From JBBRHH01 sp963788015 (GTDB lineage Bacteria > Planctomycetota > Phycisphaerae > Tepidisphaerales > Tepidisphaeraceae), in assembly GCA_963788015.1 (NCBI GenBank), contig CAWBEY010000012.1:2046001-2110000 (forward strand): a stretch of DNA of 64,000 bases. Reading direction: 5' to 3'. A model generated the notes under the pieces. It had not been told where the DNA came from. It saw nothing but the letters and a program-made list of their open reading frames with translations, and made no database searches. Every line of letters begins with the position of its first letter. Within the stretch, counting starts at the first letter, position 1. Shown piece after piece: positions 1 through 9,009 of the stretch. The position numbers and the translations under genes were made by a program.

Positions 1-8
1 AGCGGCGG

Positions 9-338
9 TTAGCTGACTTTGCTGCCGGGGGCGACGGGTTCGCTGGGAGATACTACGATCACTTTGTTTGTGACGGGATCGGTGGCGGCCAGGAGCATGC
101 CCTGGCTGATCTCGCCGCGCATCTGGCGTGGGGCGAGGTTGGCGACGACGACGATCTGTTTGCCGATCAACTGCTCGGGGGCGATGTGCTGGCGCAGGCC
201 GGCGCAGATCTGGCGCTTTTCATCGCCGAGATCGATCTGAAGAACGAGCAGTTTGTCGGCGTTTTCGTGGGGCTTGCATTCGAGGACGGTGGCCACTTTG
301 AGTTCCAATTTTGCAAAATCGTCATAGTTGATCGACAT
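9..338 (-). CDS. Stand-alone tRNA-binding protein (Trbp111 / MetRS beta-like)
   Basis: A 109-residue protein that consists of a single EMAPII/OB-fold tRNA-binding domain. The motif NADKL at residues 26-30 and the SQGM segment near residue 78 are the usual signatures of this domain at the C-terminus of methionyl-tRNA synthetase and in free Trbp111. Members bind the elbow of tRNA without strong sequence specificity and usually act as dimers. No synthetase catalytic domain lies upstream on this strand, so here it is a separate gene. The start ATG is preceded by an AAAGG-type ribosome site. It could be annotated as MetRS subunit beta; CsaA is a related alternative. Family is secure, partner synthetase is not visible. 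Confidence 0.88.
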   Translation of the reverse strand: MSINYDDFAKLELKVATVLECKPHENADKLLVLQIDLGDEKRQICAGLRQHIAPEQLIGKQIVVVANLAPRQMRGEISQGMLLAATDPVTNKVIVVSPSEPVAPGSKVS

Positions 339-844
339 TTTTTTTCTTTACCTTTCTGCGCGGGAGCCATTTGGGATCGGGGCGATTCTACGATGCGCCG
401 GGTCTGTCGCCAAGCGTGGCGTATGGTTGAACCCGTTTGGCGTCTTTTGCGGGAGCGACTTCATTTGTGTACGTCTGCGCGGCGCATGAAAGTTTTAGAA
501 GGCACGGTTGTTAGTGTCTAAAGATCAATTGTTTGTGAAGGAGCGTGACCTAGCTCACACAAAATTTGGCGGCGGGCTCAGCCATTTATTTTCTGCGGAC
601 TGCGCGAACCCAGCCGTATCATTTTCGTATCAACCGGTTTCATCCATACGTGATCGTGTTGTATGGTTGAGGACGCCCGCACCAATTTGATGAAAGTGGA
701 AAAAAGTGCGCTGGTCTAGTGGAATTTTGAAGAAATCGAAGCGGACGCGTGCATACCATACGGCAGTGCCCATTTGATTGCTTCAGAGTGAAACAAGAGA
801 AGGGCAGATAACTTCAGACCAGTGCTTTCGGAAAGGAGCCTGTC
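339..844. other. Intergenic region without a recognised gene
   Basis: About 500 bases separate the divergently transcribed tRNA-binding gene and KGG gene. The short frames here have no family features. The stretch is more AT-rich than its surroundings and probably carries both promoters. The decamer GTATGGTTGA occurs twice, near 421 and 661, but I see no structure that makes it meaningful. Confidence 0.5.
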
Positions 845-1225
845 ATGGGTACGAGCAACCGAGGGTTCGCATCAATGGATCGTGAGCGTCAGCGTGAGAT
901 CGCCCGCAAGGGTGGCAAGGCTGCACACGAGAAGGGAACGGCACATGAATTTTCCGCCGATGAAGCGCGTGCGGCCGGCCGCAAGGGTGGGGAGAGCGTG
1001 AGCCGGAATCGCGATCACATGTCCAACATTGGCCGCAAGGGTGGGGAGAGCGTGAGCCAGAACCGAGAGCACATGAGCATGATCGGCCGGAAGGGTGGCG
1101 AGCGCGTGAGCCGCGACCGCGACCACATGAGCGAGATCGGCCGTGAGGGTGGCCAGAGCCGTGGCCGCTCGCCGGAACAGCCTGAGCAGCAGCAGCAGCA
1201 GGGTGAAAGCCAGAACACGCTGTAA
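845..1225 (+). CDS. KGG-repeat general stress protein
   Basis: A very hydrophilic 126-residue protein built from five tandem units of about 18-20 residues centred on (R/A)KGG, with the last unit reading REGG. This is the KGG motif of the YciG / GsiB / fungal Con-10 stress proteins, which are small soluble proteins induced by desiccation, salt, starvation or during conidiation; their molecular action is unclear. The repeat units are near-identical in DNA too (GGCCGCAAGGGTGG recurs), implying expansion by tandem duplication. The tail is glutamine-rich (five Q in a row). A clear AAGGAG ribosome site at 833-838 lies six bases before the ATG. A hairpin terminator follows the stop codon. Confidence 0.9.
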   Translation: MGTSNRGFASMDRERQREIARKGGKAAHEKGTAHEFSADEARAAGRKGGESVSRNRDHMSNIGRKGGESVSQNREHMSMIGRKGGERVSRDRDHMSEIGREGGQSRGRSPEQPEQQQQQGESQNTL

Positions 1226-1254
1226 GCAGGGCAGTAATTTTTAGAAATAAGATG

Positions 1255-1286
1255 CAGGGGCAGGCAGTGATGCTTGCCCCTGTTTT
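1255..1286 (+). terminator. Rho-independent terminator after the KGG gene
   Basis: CAGGGGCA at 1255-1262 pairs with TGCCCCTG at 1275-1282, with further pairing possible inside the 12-base loop, followed by TTTT. It lies 29 bases after the KGG stop codon and before the convergent PhoH stop. Confidence 0.75.
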
Positions 1287-1317
1287 CGTTGGTGGATTCT
1301 GGTTGTTGGAAGGGGAA

Positions 1318-2667
1318 TCAGAGTTCGGCGGCGACGAGGCTGGCGAGATCGGAGCGTTCGCTTTTGGCGAGGGTGACGTGGCCGACGATGGACTTGCCTT
1401 TCAGGCGTTCGATGAGATAGGAGAGGCCGTTGCTGCTGGAATCGAGGTAGGGGTTGTCGATCTGGCTGGCATCGCCGGTGAGGACGAGCTTGGTGCCTTC
1501 GCCGACGCGGGTGGCGATGGTTTTTACTTCGTGAGGGGTGAGGTTTTGGGATTCGTCTACGATCATGAACTGGTGGGGGATGCTGCGGCCGCGGATGTAG
1601 GTGAGGGGTTCGAGGACGACTTCGCCGCTGTCCATGAGTTGACGGATGCGCTGCTCGACGGTGGATAGGCTTGCGTGGGCGGCGTGGCCTTCGTTGGAGA
1701 GGCGATTGGACAACAGGTAGCCCATGTTGTCGAAGATTGGCTGCATCCAGGCGGTGAGTTTTTCGTCTTTGTCGCCGGGGAGATAGCCGATGTCGCGGCC
1801 GAGGGGCATGATAGGACGGGCGACGAGGAGCTTCTGATAGATCTGGTCTTTGAGGACCTTGCTCATGCCGGCGGCGAGGGCCAGCAATGTTTTGCCGGTG
1901 CCGGCCGATCCGAGGAGAGTGACCAGCTTGATGGAATCGTCGAGGAGCAGGTCCATGGCCATGGTCTGCTGGAGGTTTCGGGGGACGATGCCGAAGGGGG
2001 GCGTGCGTCTTGGCGCACGGGCAAGAGGGCGCCGGTTTCTTTTTGATAGCGGGTGAGGGCGGTGTGAGAGTGTTCGGATTCATCTTTGAGCAGGACGAAT
2101 TCGTTGGCGATTAAGTCTTTGGCATCAATGGGGAGTTTCTTCTGGCTGAAGAGCTGGTTGATGGCATTGGCAGGAGACAGTCATCTCGCGCCAGCCGGTG
2201 TAGAGGCGTTCGAAGTCGACTTTCTGTGCTTCGAAATCTTCGGTTTGTATGCCGAGGGTGTCGCTTTTGATGCGGGCGTTGATGTCCTTGGAGATGAAGA
2301 CGACGGGCTTGCCTTCTTTGGCCAGGTTGTAGGCGCAGCAGATGATGCGATTGTCGGCGGAGTTGACGGTGAGGTGGGGGCAGAGCTTTTGCTGTTCGTC
2401 GACGACGACGCGCACGCGGCCGCCGGTTTCGGGGACGGGGACGCCTTCGGAGAGTTTGCCGCCTTCGCGGAGGCGATCGAGGTGGCGGATGACGGTGCGG
2501 GCGTTTCGGCCGAGGTCGTCGCTCTGGGTTTTGAACTTGTCGAGCTCTTCGACGACGTCGAAGGGGATGATGACTTCGTTGTCGGCGAAGAGGAAAATTG
2601 CGTTGGGGTTGTGAAGCAGGACGTTGGTGTCGACCACGAAATACTTGCGATCGCCGTTGGTGTTCAT
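1318..2667 (-). CDS. PIN-PhoH family ATPase (PhoH2 type), frame-broken
   Basis: Read through two frame changes this is a PhoH2-type protein of about 450 residues: an N-terminal PIN ribonuclease domain (DTNVLLHN near residue 13, later ENA-type acidic residues including SADNRII) joined to a PhoH P-loop ATPase (GSAGTGKT Walker A, then SRNP-type helicase motifs such as LTGDASQID). PhoH2 proteins are ATP-dependent RNA unwinding and cleaving enzymes. The PIN half (2125-2667) goes out of frame near 2171-2175 by one extra base; the bridge reads ANAINQLFSQ in the next frame; a six-G run at 1996-2001 that should be seven restores the frame into the ATPase (from 1962). The two shifts compensate, which favours sequencing error over decay. 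Confidence 0.85.
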
Positions 2668-2725
2668 TCAAAGGACTTTCGTTTCTATTGTCAGCGTTGG
2701 TTGGTTGACGTATTAATTGCGGACG

Positions 2726-3757
2726 ATGGCATTATATCCTCTCAAGTTCAAGCCGCTTCTGGTGGAAAAGATCTGGGGCGGGCGAAAGCTGCAGACGGTG
2801 CTTGGGCGCGATCTTCCGGAGGGCAAACAGATTGGTGAAAGTTGGGAGATTTATGATTTTCCGCCGGGGGTATTGAATGATTCGGGAGATTGGGTGAGCG
2901 CGAAGGTTGCCAATGGGCCGCTTGCGGGACGGACGCTGCATTCGCTGGTGGAGGAATTTGGTACGCAGCTTTATGGGGATGTGGGGCTGGTGGGGCCGCA
3001 CGGGCAGTTTCCGGTGTTGATCAAATATCTGGATGCGCGGGAGCATTTGTCGGTGCAGGTGCATCCGGATCGGGCTTATGCGGATCAGAATCCTGGGGCG
3101 CATCTGAAGAGCGAGGCGTGGTATGTGGTGCAGAGTGATGCGGGTTCGCGGCTATTTAAGGGGCTGCGCAAGGGGGTGAGCCGCGAGCAGTTTGCGGCCG
3201 GCCTGCGCAGTGGGACGGTGGAAGAGTTGATTAATGCGGTGGCGGTGAAGGAGGGGAGCTGTTTTTATCTGCCCAGCGGGACGGTGCATGCGCTGGGGAA
3301 GGGGATTCTGGTGGCGGAGATACAGACGCCCAGTGACACGACGTTTCGGGTGTTTGACTTTAATCGCATTGATGATGCGACTGGCAAGGCGCGTGATCTT
3401 CATGTGGAGCAGGCGATGCAGTGCATCGCGTTTGGGGAGGAGACGCCTGGGCCGGCGCGGACGCATGTGGCGGGGTTGTTTACGACGGTGACGCAACTGG
3501 TGAGTTGCGAGCACTTCAAGCTGGAGAAGGTGCGATTTACGGAGGGGGTGGAAGAGCCGGTGCCGTATGATGAGCCGGTGGTGTGGATGATGCTGGAGGG
3601 GGAGGCGCGGATCACGGTGAAGGGTGTGCGGGAGGCGGTGGTGTTGAGGCGGGGGGATACGGTGCTGCTGCCGGCGCGGATGGATGAGCCGGTGTTGAAG
3701 ACGTTGACGGATTGTGTCTGGCTGGAGGTGACGTTTCCGACATCCCCGCGCGTGTAG
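2726..3757 (+). CDS. manA: Mannose-6-phosphate isomerase, class I
   Basis: Zinc-dependent type I phosphomannose isomerase, interconverting mannose 6-phosphate and fructose 6-phosphate in the cytoplasm and feeding GDP-mannose synthesis for glycans. The protein (about 343 residues, the short Bacillus-type length) opens with the diagnostic PLKFKPLLVEKIWGG, has the cupin metal-site segment VQVHPDRAYA and the LKSEAWYVV stretch, and a second cupin half at the C-terminus. A TTG at 2717 is in frame upstream, but ATG at 2726 starts exactly at the conserved ALYPLKF and is preferred. The next gene, a pseudouridine synthase, follows 50 bases later on the same strand. Confidence 0.93.
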   Translation: MALYPLKFKPLLVEKIWGGRKLQTVLGRDLPEGKQIGESWEIYDFPPGVLNDSGDWVSAKVANGPLAGRTLHSLVEEFGTQLYGDVGLVGPHGQFPVLIKYLDAREHLSVQVHPDRAYADQNPGAHLKSEAWYVVQSDAGSRLFKGLRKGVSREQFAAGLRSGTVEELINAVAVKEGSCFYLPSGTVHALGKGILVAEIQTPSDTTFRVFDFNRIDDATGKARDLHVEQAMQCIAFGEETPGPARTHVAGLFTTVTQLVSCEHFKLEKVRFTEGVEEPVPYDEPVVWMMLEGEARITVKGVREAVVLRRGDTVLLPARMDEPVLKTLTDCVWLEVTFPTSPRV

Positions 3758-3807
3758 AATCAGCCCTTGCTGATTGATTTTTATAAAACAGAGGACGCTG
3801 ACTCCGC

Positions 3808-4629
3808 ATGAAAGAACGCATCCAAAAAATTCTGGCCAACGCTGGTATCGCTTCGCGGCGGAACATTGAGGAGATGGTTTTGCAGGGGCGGGTGAGTGTG
3901 AATGGCAGGGTTGTTCGCAAGTTGCCCATCCTGGTTGATCCGGACAAGGACACGTTGGAGGTGGACGATGAGGTGGTGAAGACGACGGAGGCCAAGACTG
4001 CGCGGCGGTATTATATTTTGCTTAACAAGCCCAAGGGGGTTGTCAGCACCAATGTGGCGCAGGGGGAGCAGCGACGTGCGATTGATCTTTTGCCGGCTGG
4101 CGTTGGCCCGCGGCTTTATCCGGTGGGCCGGCTTGATGCGGAATCGCGTGGCCTGTTGCTGCTGACCAATGATGGGGATCTGACCAACAAGCTGACGCAT
4201 CCGCGCTATGGGGTTTCCAAGACTTATCGGGCGGTTGTGGATGGGTTTGTTGAACCTCAGACGCTGGAAGAATTGCAGAAGGGGATTTGGCTGGCGGATC
4301 GTTCGGGGCAGGGATTTAAGACTGGCCGGACGTATTTGAGGATATCGCACCGCACGCGGCACCAGACGGTGTTGGAAGTGAGCATTCGGGAGGGAAGAAA
4401 CCGGCAGGTTCGGCGGATGCTGGCGAGCGTGGGGCACAAGGTGCGGGACTTGATGCGCGTGAAGATGGGGCCGCTGACGCTTCATGGGCTGGGGGTGGGG
4501 CAGTTTCGGCCGCTGAGCCCGAAGGAAGTGCGAGAGCTTAAGAAGGCGACGGTTCCGAAGGCTTCGAAGATTGAACCGGACGAAGAATCCGCACCGGCGC
4601 CGAAAGAGGGTCGCAAGCGATCGAAGTAA
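3808..4629 (+). CDS. rluB: RsuA/RluB-family pseudouridine synthase
   Basis: Converts uridine to pseudouridine in ribosomal RNA (RluB targets 23S helix 90; RsuA targets 16S). An N-terminal S4 RNA-binding domain (residues about 1-60, starting ERIQKILANAGIASRR) is followed by the catalytic domain with the VGRLDAES motif around residue 108 carrying the catalytic aspartate, then the family motif EGRNRQVRRML. A charged lysine/proline-rich tail of about 35 residues follows the domain. Length and S4 domain match RluB better than RluE, but RsuA cannot be excluded by sequence alone. A strong palindromic hairpin follows at 4644. Confidence 0.9.
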   Translation: MKERIQKILANAGIASRRNIEEMVLQGRVSVNGRVVRKLPILVDPDKDTLEVDDEVVKTTEAKTARRYYILLNKPKGVVSTNVAQGEQRRAIDLLPAGVGPRLYPVGRLDAESRGLLLLTNDGDLTNKLTHPRYGVSKTYRAVVDGFVEPQTLEELQKGIWLADRSGQGFKTGRTYLRISHRTRHQTVLEVSIREGRNRQVRRMLASVGHKVRDLMRVKMGPLTLHGLGVGQFRPLSPKEVRELKKATVPKASKIEPDEESAPAPKEGRKRSK

Positions 4630-4643
4630 CCTCACACACCGAG

Positions 4644-4667
4644 AGCCCCGCATTTACATGCGGGGCT
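4644..4667 (+). terminator. Perfect 10-bp hairpin after rluB, repeated elsewhere in the window
   Basis: AGCCCCGCAT, loop TTAC, then ATGCGGGGCT. The stem is perfect but there is no long T tract (TCGAT follows), so it is either a weak terminator or a dispersed palindrome. The same arms with loop GTAC occur at 44320-44343. Confidence 0.6.
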
Positions 4668-4716
4668 TCGATACCTGTGGGGGACGCTTACGTCCTGAAC
4701 CCTAACCCTCCTCCCC

Positions 4717-6244
4717 CTACTTCCCCACTTTCAGCACGACGAAGTAGCCGTCTTTTTCGCCGCCGCCGAAATTCTCCTGGATGGGCTTATAGATGGGGAC
4801 GGGGAAGTTGGCCGCGTCGGCGTCCTTGGGGGCGGCGTCTTTCTTTGCGCTGCCGGCGATGACGAGCGTTCCTTTGTTGTAGGCGACGCAGGAGATGTCC
4901 GAGCCGGGGAAATAGCCGCACTGCTGCATGGCGAAATCTTTGTCGAAGACGGCCAGGAAACCGCCGCCTTTGTAGCCGCCTTCCGGGGCGACGTACCAGG
5001 GTGACTTGGTGGGACATCCGTTGGCGCTGCCGCCGACGACGAACTGGAGGCCGGCTTCGTTTCCGGCGGCGGCGTTGATCTTTAAGCCGTTGGCGTGCTG
5101 CTTGTCCAGCCAGGCGCACATCCACGTGCCCTTTTCGATTTTTCCGCTTTTGGGGTCGATGCGGAAGATCACGCTGGTTGAGCTTGCACCGTGGAAGCCG
5201 TATCCCGCGCCGCCCTGGAACGCGCCGCGCATCACCTCGGGGTCGAGTTTTTCGTCGACGTTGGTGGGGTCGCGCATGCAGACGGTGTTGCCGCCGTCGG
5301 CCTTCAGGATGAAGTAAATTTTTCCTTCGGCGTCCACGTCGGCGCTCAGCCCGGTTGTGTCGGCCATCAGGCCGTTGCCGCCGAATTGCGCGCCGGCTTC
5401 TTTTTTGGGGTCCGGGTTCCACATCGCCCAGATCTGTTTTCCTTCTCGATCGAAGCCGTAGCCGTAGGGATCTTTGTACGGCTCGTGGCCGGTCTTGGTC
5501 ATGCCGTAGCCGACGACGGCGGCGACCCCCGTTACGGGAGACACGGTCATGCCGCCGGGCCGATTGTTCCCGGTGGCTTTCCAACTCGACGTCCCATTTC
5601 TTCTGTGCGCCGTCGGCCGAGTATCGGGTCATCTTTTCCCCCGCCAGCACCACCACTTCGCCATCACCGTCGACACCGAAATCTGAGATGCCCTCTTGAA
5701 ATACCGAGCCCAGGACCGACTTGGCGTCGGGCGTCATCCACAGCACGAAGCGGCCTGTGCCGGCCACGTTTCCCACCTTTAGTCCTGCCGGCGCATCGGC
5801 GAGCAGGTATATTTTCCCCTTGGCGTCGAGGCGCATTTTGATGGCCGCCGTGCCGTTGATGCGCGTGACGGCGATGATCTTGCCGCCCTCGGGAGCGAGG
5901 CGCACGAGATATGTACACGTGCCGGGGGGCGGGGCGTTTTTGTCTCCACCTTTTTTGCCGCCGGTCGCTTCGGGAGCGGGCACCGCGCCGGCCGCGCCGA
6001 TGTCTACTACCGGGGCAGTGCCCAGCTTCAGGTCGACGCCGGTCACGGCGAGAATGGGTTCGCCTGCGGCCGACACGGCAACGGCCTTCACTTGTTCATC
6101 GCCAGCGCCGCCGATCCAGGAGGCGCAGACAATTTTTATTGGGCCGGAATTGTCGGGCTCAACATCTTTGGCGGGGCAAGTGGGGCCGATCGCGAGCGCG
6201 GCCGCTGCAATGATTACCATTATCCGACCGCGCCACATCTTCAT
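4717..6244 (-). CDS. Secreted protein of unknown function, frame-broken
   Basis: I do not recognise the family. After a signal peptide (MKMWRGRIM then a run of I/A/L) the reconstructed protein of about 500 residues has recurrent short units of the kind K/G-x-G-K-I-Y-(F/L) and GF-D-x-x-G-K, suggesting a beta-propeller or a repeated beta-sheet fold, and conserved-looking Trp and Gly positions. It is probably periplasmic. The N-terminal half (to about 5580) and the C-terminal half (from about 5565) are in different frames; reading TGG AAA GCC ACC GGG joins them smoothly (WKATGNNRPGG), so a one-base error near 5580 is likely. Start at 6244 is chosen because the signal peptide begins there; an in-frame ATG at 6295 would add 17 non-signal residues. 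Confidence 0.7.
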
Positions 6245-6418
6245 TGAAGTTCCCACGATCTCTCCTCGTACAGGGTTGCCGCGCGTGGTGCCCATTGGCT
6301 CTCCAAACGCGCGATGCAGAGATTACATAGGCGTCCTTCGGATGACAAAACGGGCGGCGACCTTTCCCCCAACGTCATCACGACTACAATGCGGCCAACC
6401 AAGGAGTCTCACAGCATC

Positions 6419-6784
6419 ATGCCCAAGCTTACCATTGAAAATGGCCCAACATTCGATGTGCCCGAAAACAAGCGCCTAGTCCTCGCGCTTCAGGACGACG
6501 CCGGCATCGACCAGTTGCACGCCTGCGGCGGCCACGCCAAGTGCACCACTTGCCGCGTGCAGTTTATCGCCGGCGAGCCGGAGCAGATCACACAGGCTGA
6601 AAAGGAGTTGCTTGCCGCGCGGGGGCTGACGGCGATGGCGGGGCTGCGGCTGAGCTGCCAGATTGTGGTGGATCACGACATGACGGTGCGCGTCATCAGC
6701 CGGCTGGAAGGGAGCGGCCGAAAGGATGCGGGTGGCCAGCCCGCGGAACAGATTGAGCCGCCAGCGGTTTGGACGACGCGCTGA
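6419..6784 (+). CDS. [2Fe-2S] ferredoxin
   Basis: A 121-residue plant/adrenodoxin-type ferredoxin. Cluster ligands are visible as C36-x5-C42-x2-C45 and C80 (counting from the ATG at 6419). This is a soluble electron carrier; the redox partner is not evident, although an FAD oxidoreductase (about 9.1 kb) and a P450 (20.6 kb) lie in the same window. The C-terminal 20 residues are a low-complexity tail. An in-frame codon at 6314 gives a longer reading, but the sequence before MPKLTIENG has no family character, and AAGGAG at about 6400 supports the later start. Confidence 0.88.
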   Translation: MPKLTIENGPTFDVPENKRLVLALQDDAGIDQLHACGGHAKCTTCRVQFIAGEPEQITQAEKELLAARGLTAMAGLRLSCQIVVDHDMTVRVISRLEGSGRKDAGGQPAEQIEPPAVWTTR

Positions 6785-6830
6785 AACCAGGGGCCTTTGA
6801 AGGTGCTGGGGTGCGCTTTATCTTGTGTTG

Positions 6831-7715
6831 ATGGTTAAGACAATCGCGTTGATGGTGGCGGCGGCATTTCTTGCAGGATCCGCGGCGGGGGCTGAGGCGC
6901 CGGGGGCGGCCGAGTCGCTTAAGAGCGCGGGTGCGAATGTTTCGGCGATCAAGGAGGGAGGGTGGGCCGTGGACATGGGCAAGGCGCCGGTCAACGAGCA
7001 GACGCTGAAGCTCGTGGAGTCGATTGCCGATCTGAAGCGATTTTCGGGCGGCGGCGAGGCGTTCGGAGACGCGGAGTTGGCGCGGCTGTGCAAGATTCCG
7101 TCGCTTGAACGAATTTTCCTGAACGGGCCCAGCGTGAGCGACCAGGGCCTGGCAGCGCTGGCAACGGGCGCGAAGCTGCATCATTTTGGCGTTCACCATT
7201 CGATCAAAATCACGGGCAGCGGCCTGACGGCGCTGAAGGACGATAAGAACCTTACGTCGCTGGAGTTTGGCGGATGTATCGCGTTTGGCGACAAGGGGGT
7301 GGAGGCGCTGGCGGAATTAACGCAGCTTCGCGAGCTGAGGGTTGGCCACTGCCGCAACACCCGGGCGACGTTTCCGGCCATCGCGAAATTGTCGAACCTT
7401 GAGGTACTGGGCATCACTCCGAACTTTGACCCGCACGCCTATATGGCTGCCGATTTCTCGGCGCTGTCGGGCCTGAACAATCTTCGCGAGTTAGCCATCA
7501 ACGATATGGTGCTGCCTTATGAAAATGGGCTGGAGCACTTGAAGGCGTTCAAGGGACTTAAGGAACTTAAGATTCAGTGGTGCTCGGTGAAGGAGGACGA
7601 TCTGGCGAAACTGAAAAGTGAAATGCCAGGGCTGAAAGTGAGCGTGGAACATCCGGCCGCCGAGGAACGCGTGAAGCAGTATGAGGCGGCGGTGGAGAAG
7701 ATGAAGAAGGGGTGA
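6831..7715 (+). CDS. Secreted leucine-rich-repeat protein
   Basis: Signal peptide (MVKTIALMVAAAFLAGSAAGAEA) followed by about seven LRR units of the cysteine-containing or planctomycete type, e.g. LTSLEFGGC, LRELRVGHC, LEVLGI, LRELAINDM and LKELKIQWC. LRR solenoids are protein-interaction scaffolds; the ligand is unknown. The protein ends in a short basic helix. GTG at 6825 is in frame but ATG at 6831 begins the signal peptide directly. Transcribed in the same direction as the ferredoxin, 46 bases downstream. Confidence 0.8.
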   Translation: MVKTIALMVAAAFLAGSAAGAEAPGAAESLKSAGANVSAIKEGGWAVDMGKAPVNEQTLKLVESIADLKRFSGGGEAFGDAELARLCKIPSLERIFLNGPSVSDQGLAALATGAKLHHFGVHHSIKITGSGLTALKDDKNLTSLEFGGCIAFGDKGVEALAELTQLRELRVGHCRNTRATFPAIAKLSNLEVLGITPNFDPHAYMAADFSALSGLNNLRELAINDMVLPYENGLEHLKAFKGLKELKIQWCSVKEDDLAKLKSEMPGLKVSVEHPAAEERVKQYEAAVEKMKKG

Positions 7716-8038
7716 GGGCCATCAATGCGCGAGGAGCGGGTTGATCGAATGATCGGCCGGAGGTTGGGGGCGAGCGTTGTGTTGCGGAACGAGGCCATTA
7801 AGGATGGATGAGGGTTTAGGCCAAAAAAAATCCCTTCGAGAGCGAGTGGTGGGTGAACAGACGATGCAGCGGCTGGGATTGGAGCAGACGTTGCGGAACG
7901 AGGGGCGGCCGGACGGCGATTCCCGCTGGCAGCCCATCGCGTCAATCGTCACCGGTGCTTTGGGCGAAATGCGATAGCCCTGCACGGAGCGGGTGGTGAC
8001 GCCGGGCAGCGCGAGGTATGATCGGTGAGGGAGGTACC
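7716..8038. other. Intergenic region without a recognised gene
   Basis: No convincing coding frame. It contains an A8 tract near 7823 and two exact copies of the 14-mer GTTGCGGAACGAGG at 7781-7794 and 7890-7903, 109 bases apart. I see no hairpin or inverted arms around them. Confidence 0.5.
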
Positions 8039-8380
8039 ATGGCTTTGACGACGGTTTATGATGGCGAGGTCGACCCGTTGGTCGATTCCACGGCACGCGC
8101 CCTGCTGGCGGCGGCGCCGGAAGGCTCGACGGTGATCCTGTTCGGCTCGCATGCCCGCGGGACGGCGGGCGAGCACAGCGACGCTGACTTTCTCGTGGTC
8201 GAGCCCATCATCCAGGACGTGTGGGCCGAGTCCGTGCGACTCCGGCGGGTGGTTGCGAAGGTCCCGCTGGCCATGGACCTGATCGTCGTCGGTCGCGACC
8301 GATTCGAGGCCGAACGCAACGATCGCAGCGGCCTGGTCGCCGAGGCTTCGCGGGGGAAGGTTTATCGGCATGAAGGCTGA
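8039..8380 (+). CDS. MNT-domain nucleotidyltransferase (antitoxin of MNT-HEPN pair)
   Basis: Minimal nucleotidyltransferase with the GSHARG motif at residues 36-41 and the metal-binding pair D48/D50 in HSDADFLV. In MNT-HEPN (HepT-MntA-like) modules this protein inactivates the HEPN RNase partner, in studied cases by AMPylating it. The stop codon overlaps the next gene by 11 bases, which points to translational coupling. Start at 8039 is supported by GGGAGG just upstream; the in-frame ATG at 8018 would add seven residues. Length 113 residues is typical. Confidence 0.85.
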   Translation: MALTTVYDGEVDPLVDSTARALLAAAPEGSTVILFGSHARGTAGEHSDADFLVVEPIIQDVWAESVRLRRVVAKVPLAMDLIVVGRDRFEAERNDRSGLVAEASRGKVYRHEG

Positions 8381-8756
8381 CGACCCGCGGGTGTTGCTCC
8401 GCAAGGCGCAGTCCGACCTGAAGATTCTGGTGAAGTTCGAGCCGGACGAGGACGTCACCGATGAGCAGTACGGCTTCCACTGCCAGCAGGCGATTGAGAA
8501 GGCGATCAAGTCCGTGCTGGCGCTGCGGGGCGTGGACTACCCGTGGACCCACGACCTGACCCGGTTGCTGCTGCTGGTCGAGGAGGCGGGGATCGCGTTC
8601 CCGGACGGGATTCAGGAGGCGGACGCGTACACGATCTTCGCCGTTCGGTTCCGCTACGAGGACCTGCCGCCCGCGTCAAAGCTCGACCGCGCCCGAAGCC
8701 GAGGACACGCGGCCGGCGTCGTGGCGTGGGCGGAGTCGATCTTGAAGGGAGCTTGA
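8370..8756 (+). CDS. HEPN-domain protein (toxin of MNT-HEPN pair)
   Basis: A 128-residue all-alpha HEPN protein: FHCQQAIEKAIKSVLALRG and YPWTHDLTRLL are the characteristic helix 1-2 segments of the family. HEPN proteins of this context are RNases or their inactive relatives. The RNase motif R-x4-6-H is possibly present as RARSRGH near the C-terminus (residues about 109-115), but its position is not certain enough to call it catalytic. It starts inside the MNT gene, forming one operon. Confidence 0.85.
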   Translation: MKADDPRVLLRKAQSDLKILVKFEPDEDVTDEQYGFHCQQAIEKAIKSVLALRGVDYPWTHDLTRLLLLVEEAGIAFPDGIQEADAYTIFAVRFRYEDLPPASKLDRARSRGHAAGVVAWAESILKGA

Positions 8757-8852
8757 TGCGTCACAGTCATTACCGATTTCTTACCGGCTCGTCCCCCCGC
8801 CACGCAACGATCTACGCCTTCGCCAGCCCGCACTTCGACCGATGGGCCCTGG

Positions 8853-8999
8853 ATGGAGAGGTTTCTGGATATGAAGGAGTTGGGGGCGCTGCTCGGGCGT
8901 AACGTGGATGTGATGGATTGGTGTGGGAGAGAACAAAGCACAAACCCATTTCGTCGAAATCACGTCCTGAAACATGCGAGGACGATCTATATCGCATGA
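8853..8999 (+). pseudogene. C-terminal relic of a second MNT nucleotidyltransferase
   Basis: A 48-codon frame from ATG to TGA. It reads FLDMKELGALLGRNVDVM followed, after a short gap, by NPFRRNHVLKHARTIYIA, which is the typical end of MntA-like antitoxins (FLxLKxELExLLGRxVDLV ... NPxRRxxILxxAxxIYxA). The nucleotidyltransferase motif GSxARG should lie upstream but is not found in any frame, so only the C-terminal half survives. Confidence 0.7.
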
Positions 9000-9009
9000 C
9001 AAGGCTTAG

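Noticed and set aside
845..1225. The tandem repeats as a possible CRISPR array
   Set aside because: The units are in frame, differ by synonymous and conservative changes and encode KGG motifs; there are no spacers.
1241..2083. A 280-codon minus-strand frame within the PhoH gene
   Set aside because: It is the wrong frame of the PhoH ATPase region; only its neighbour frames give PhoH motifs.
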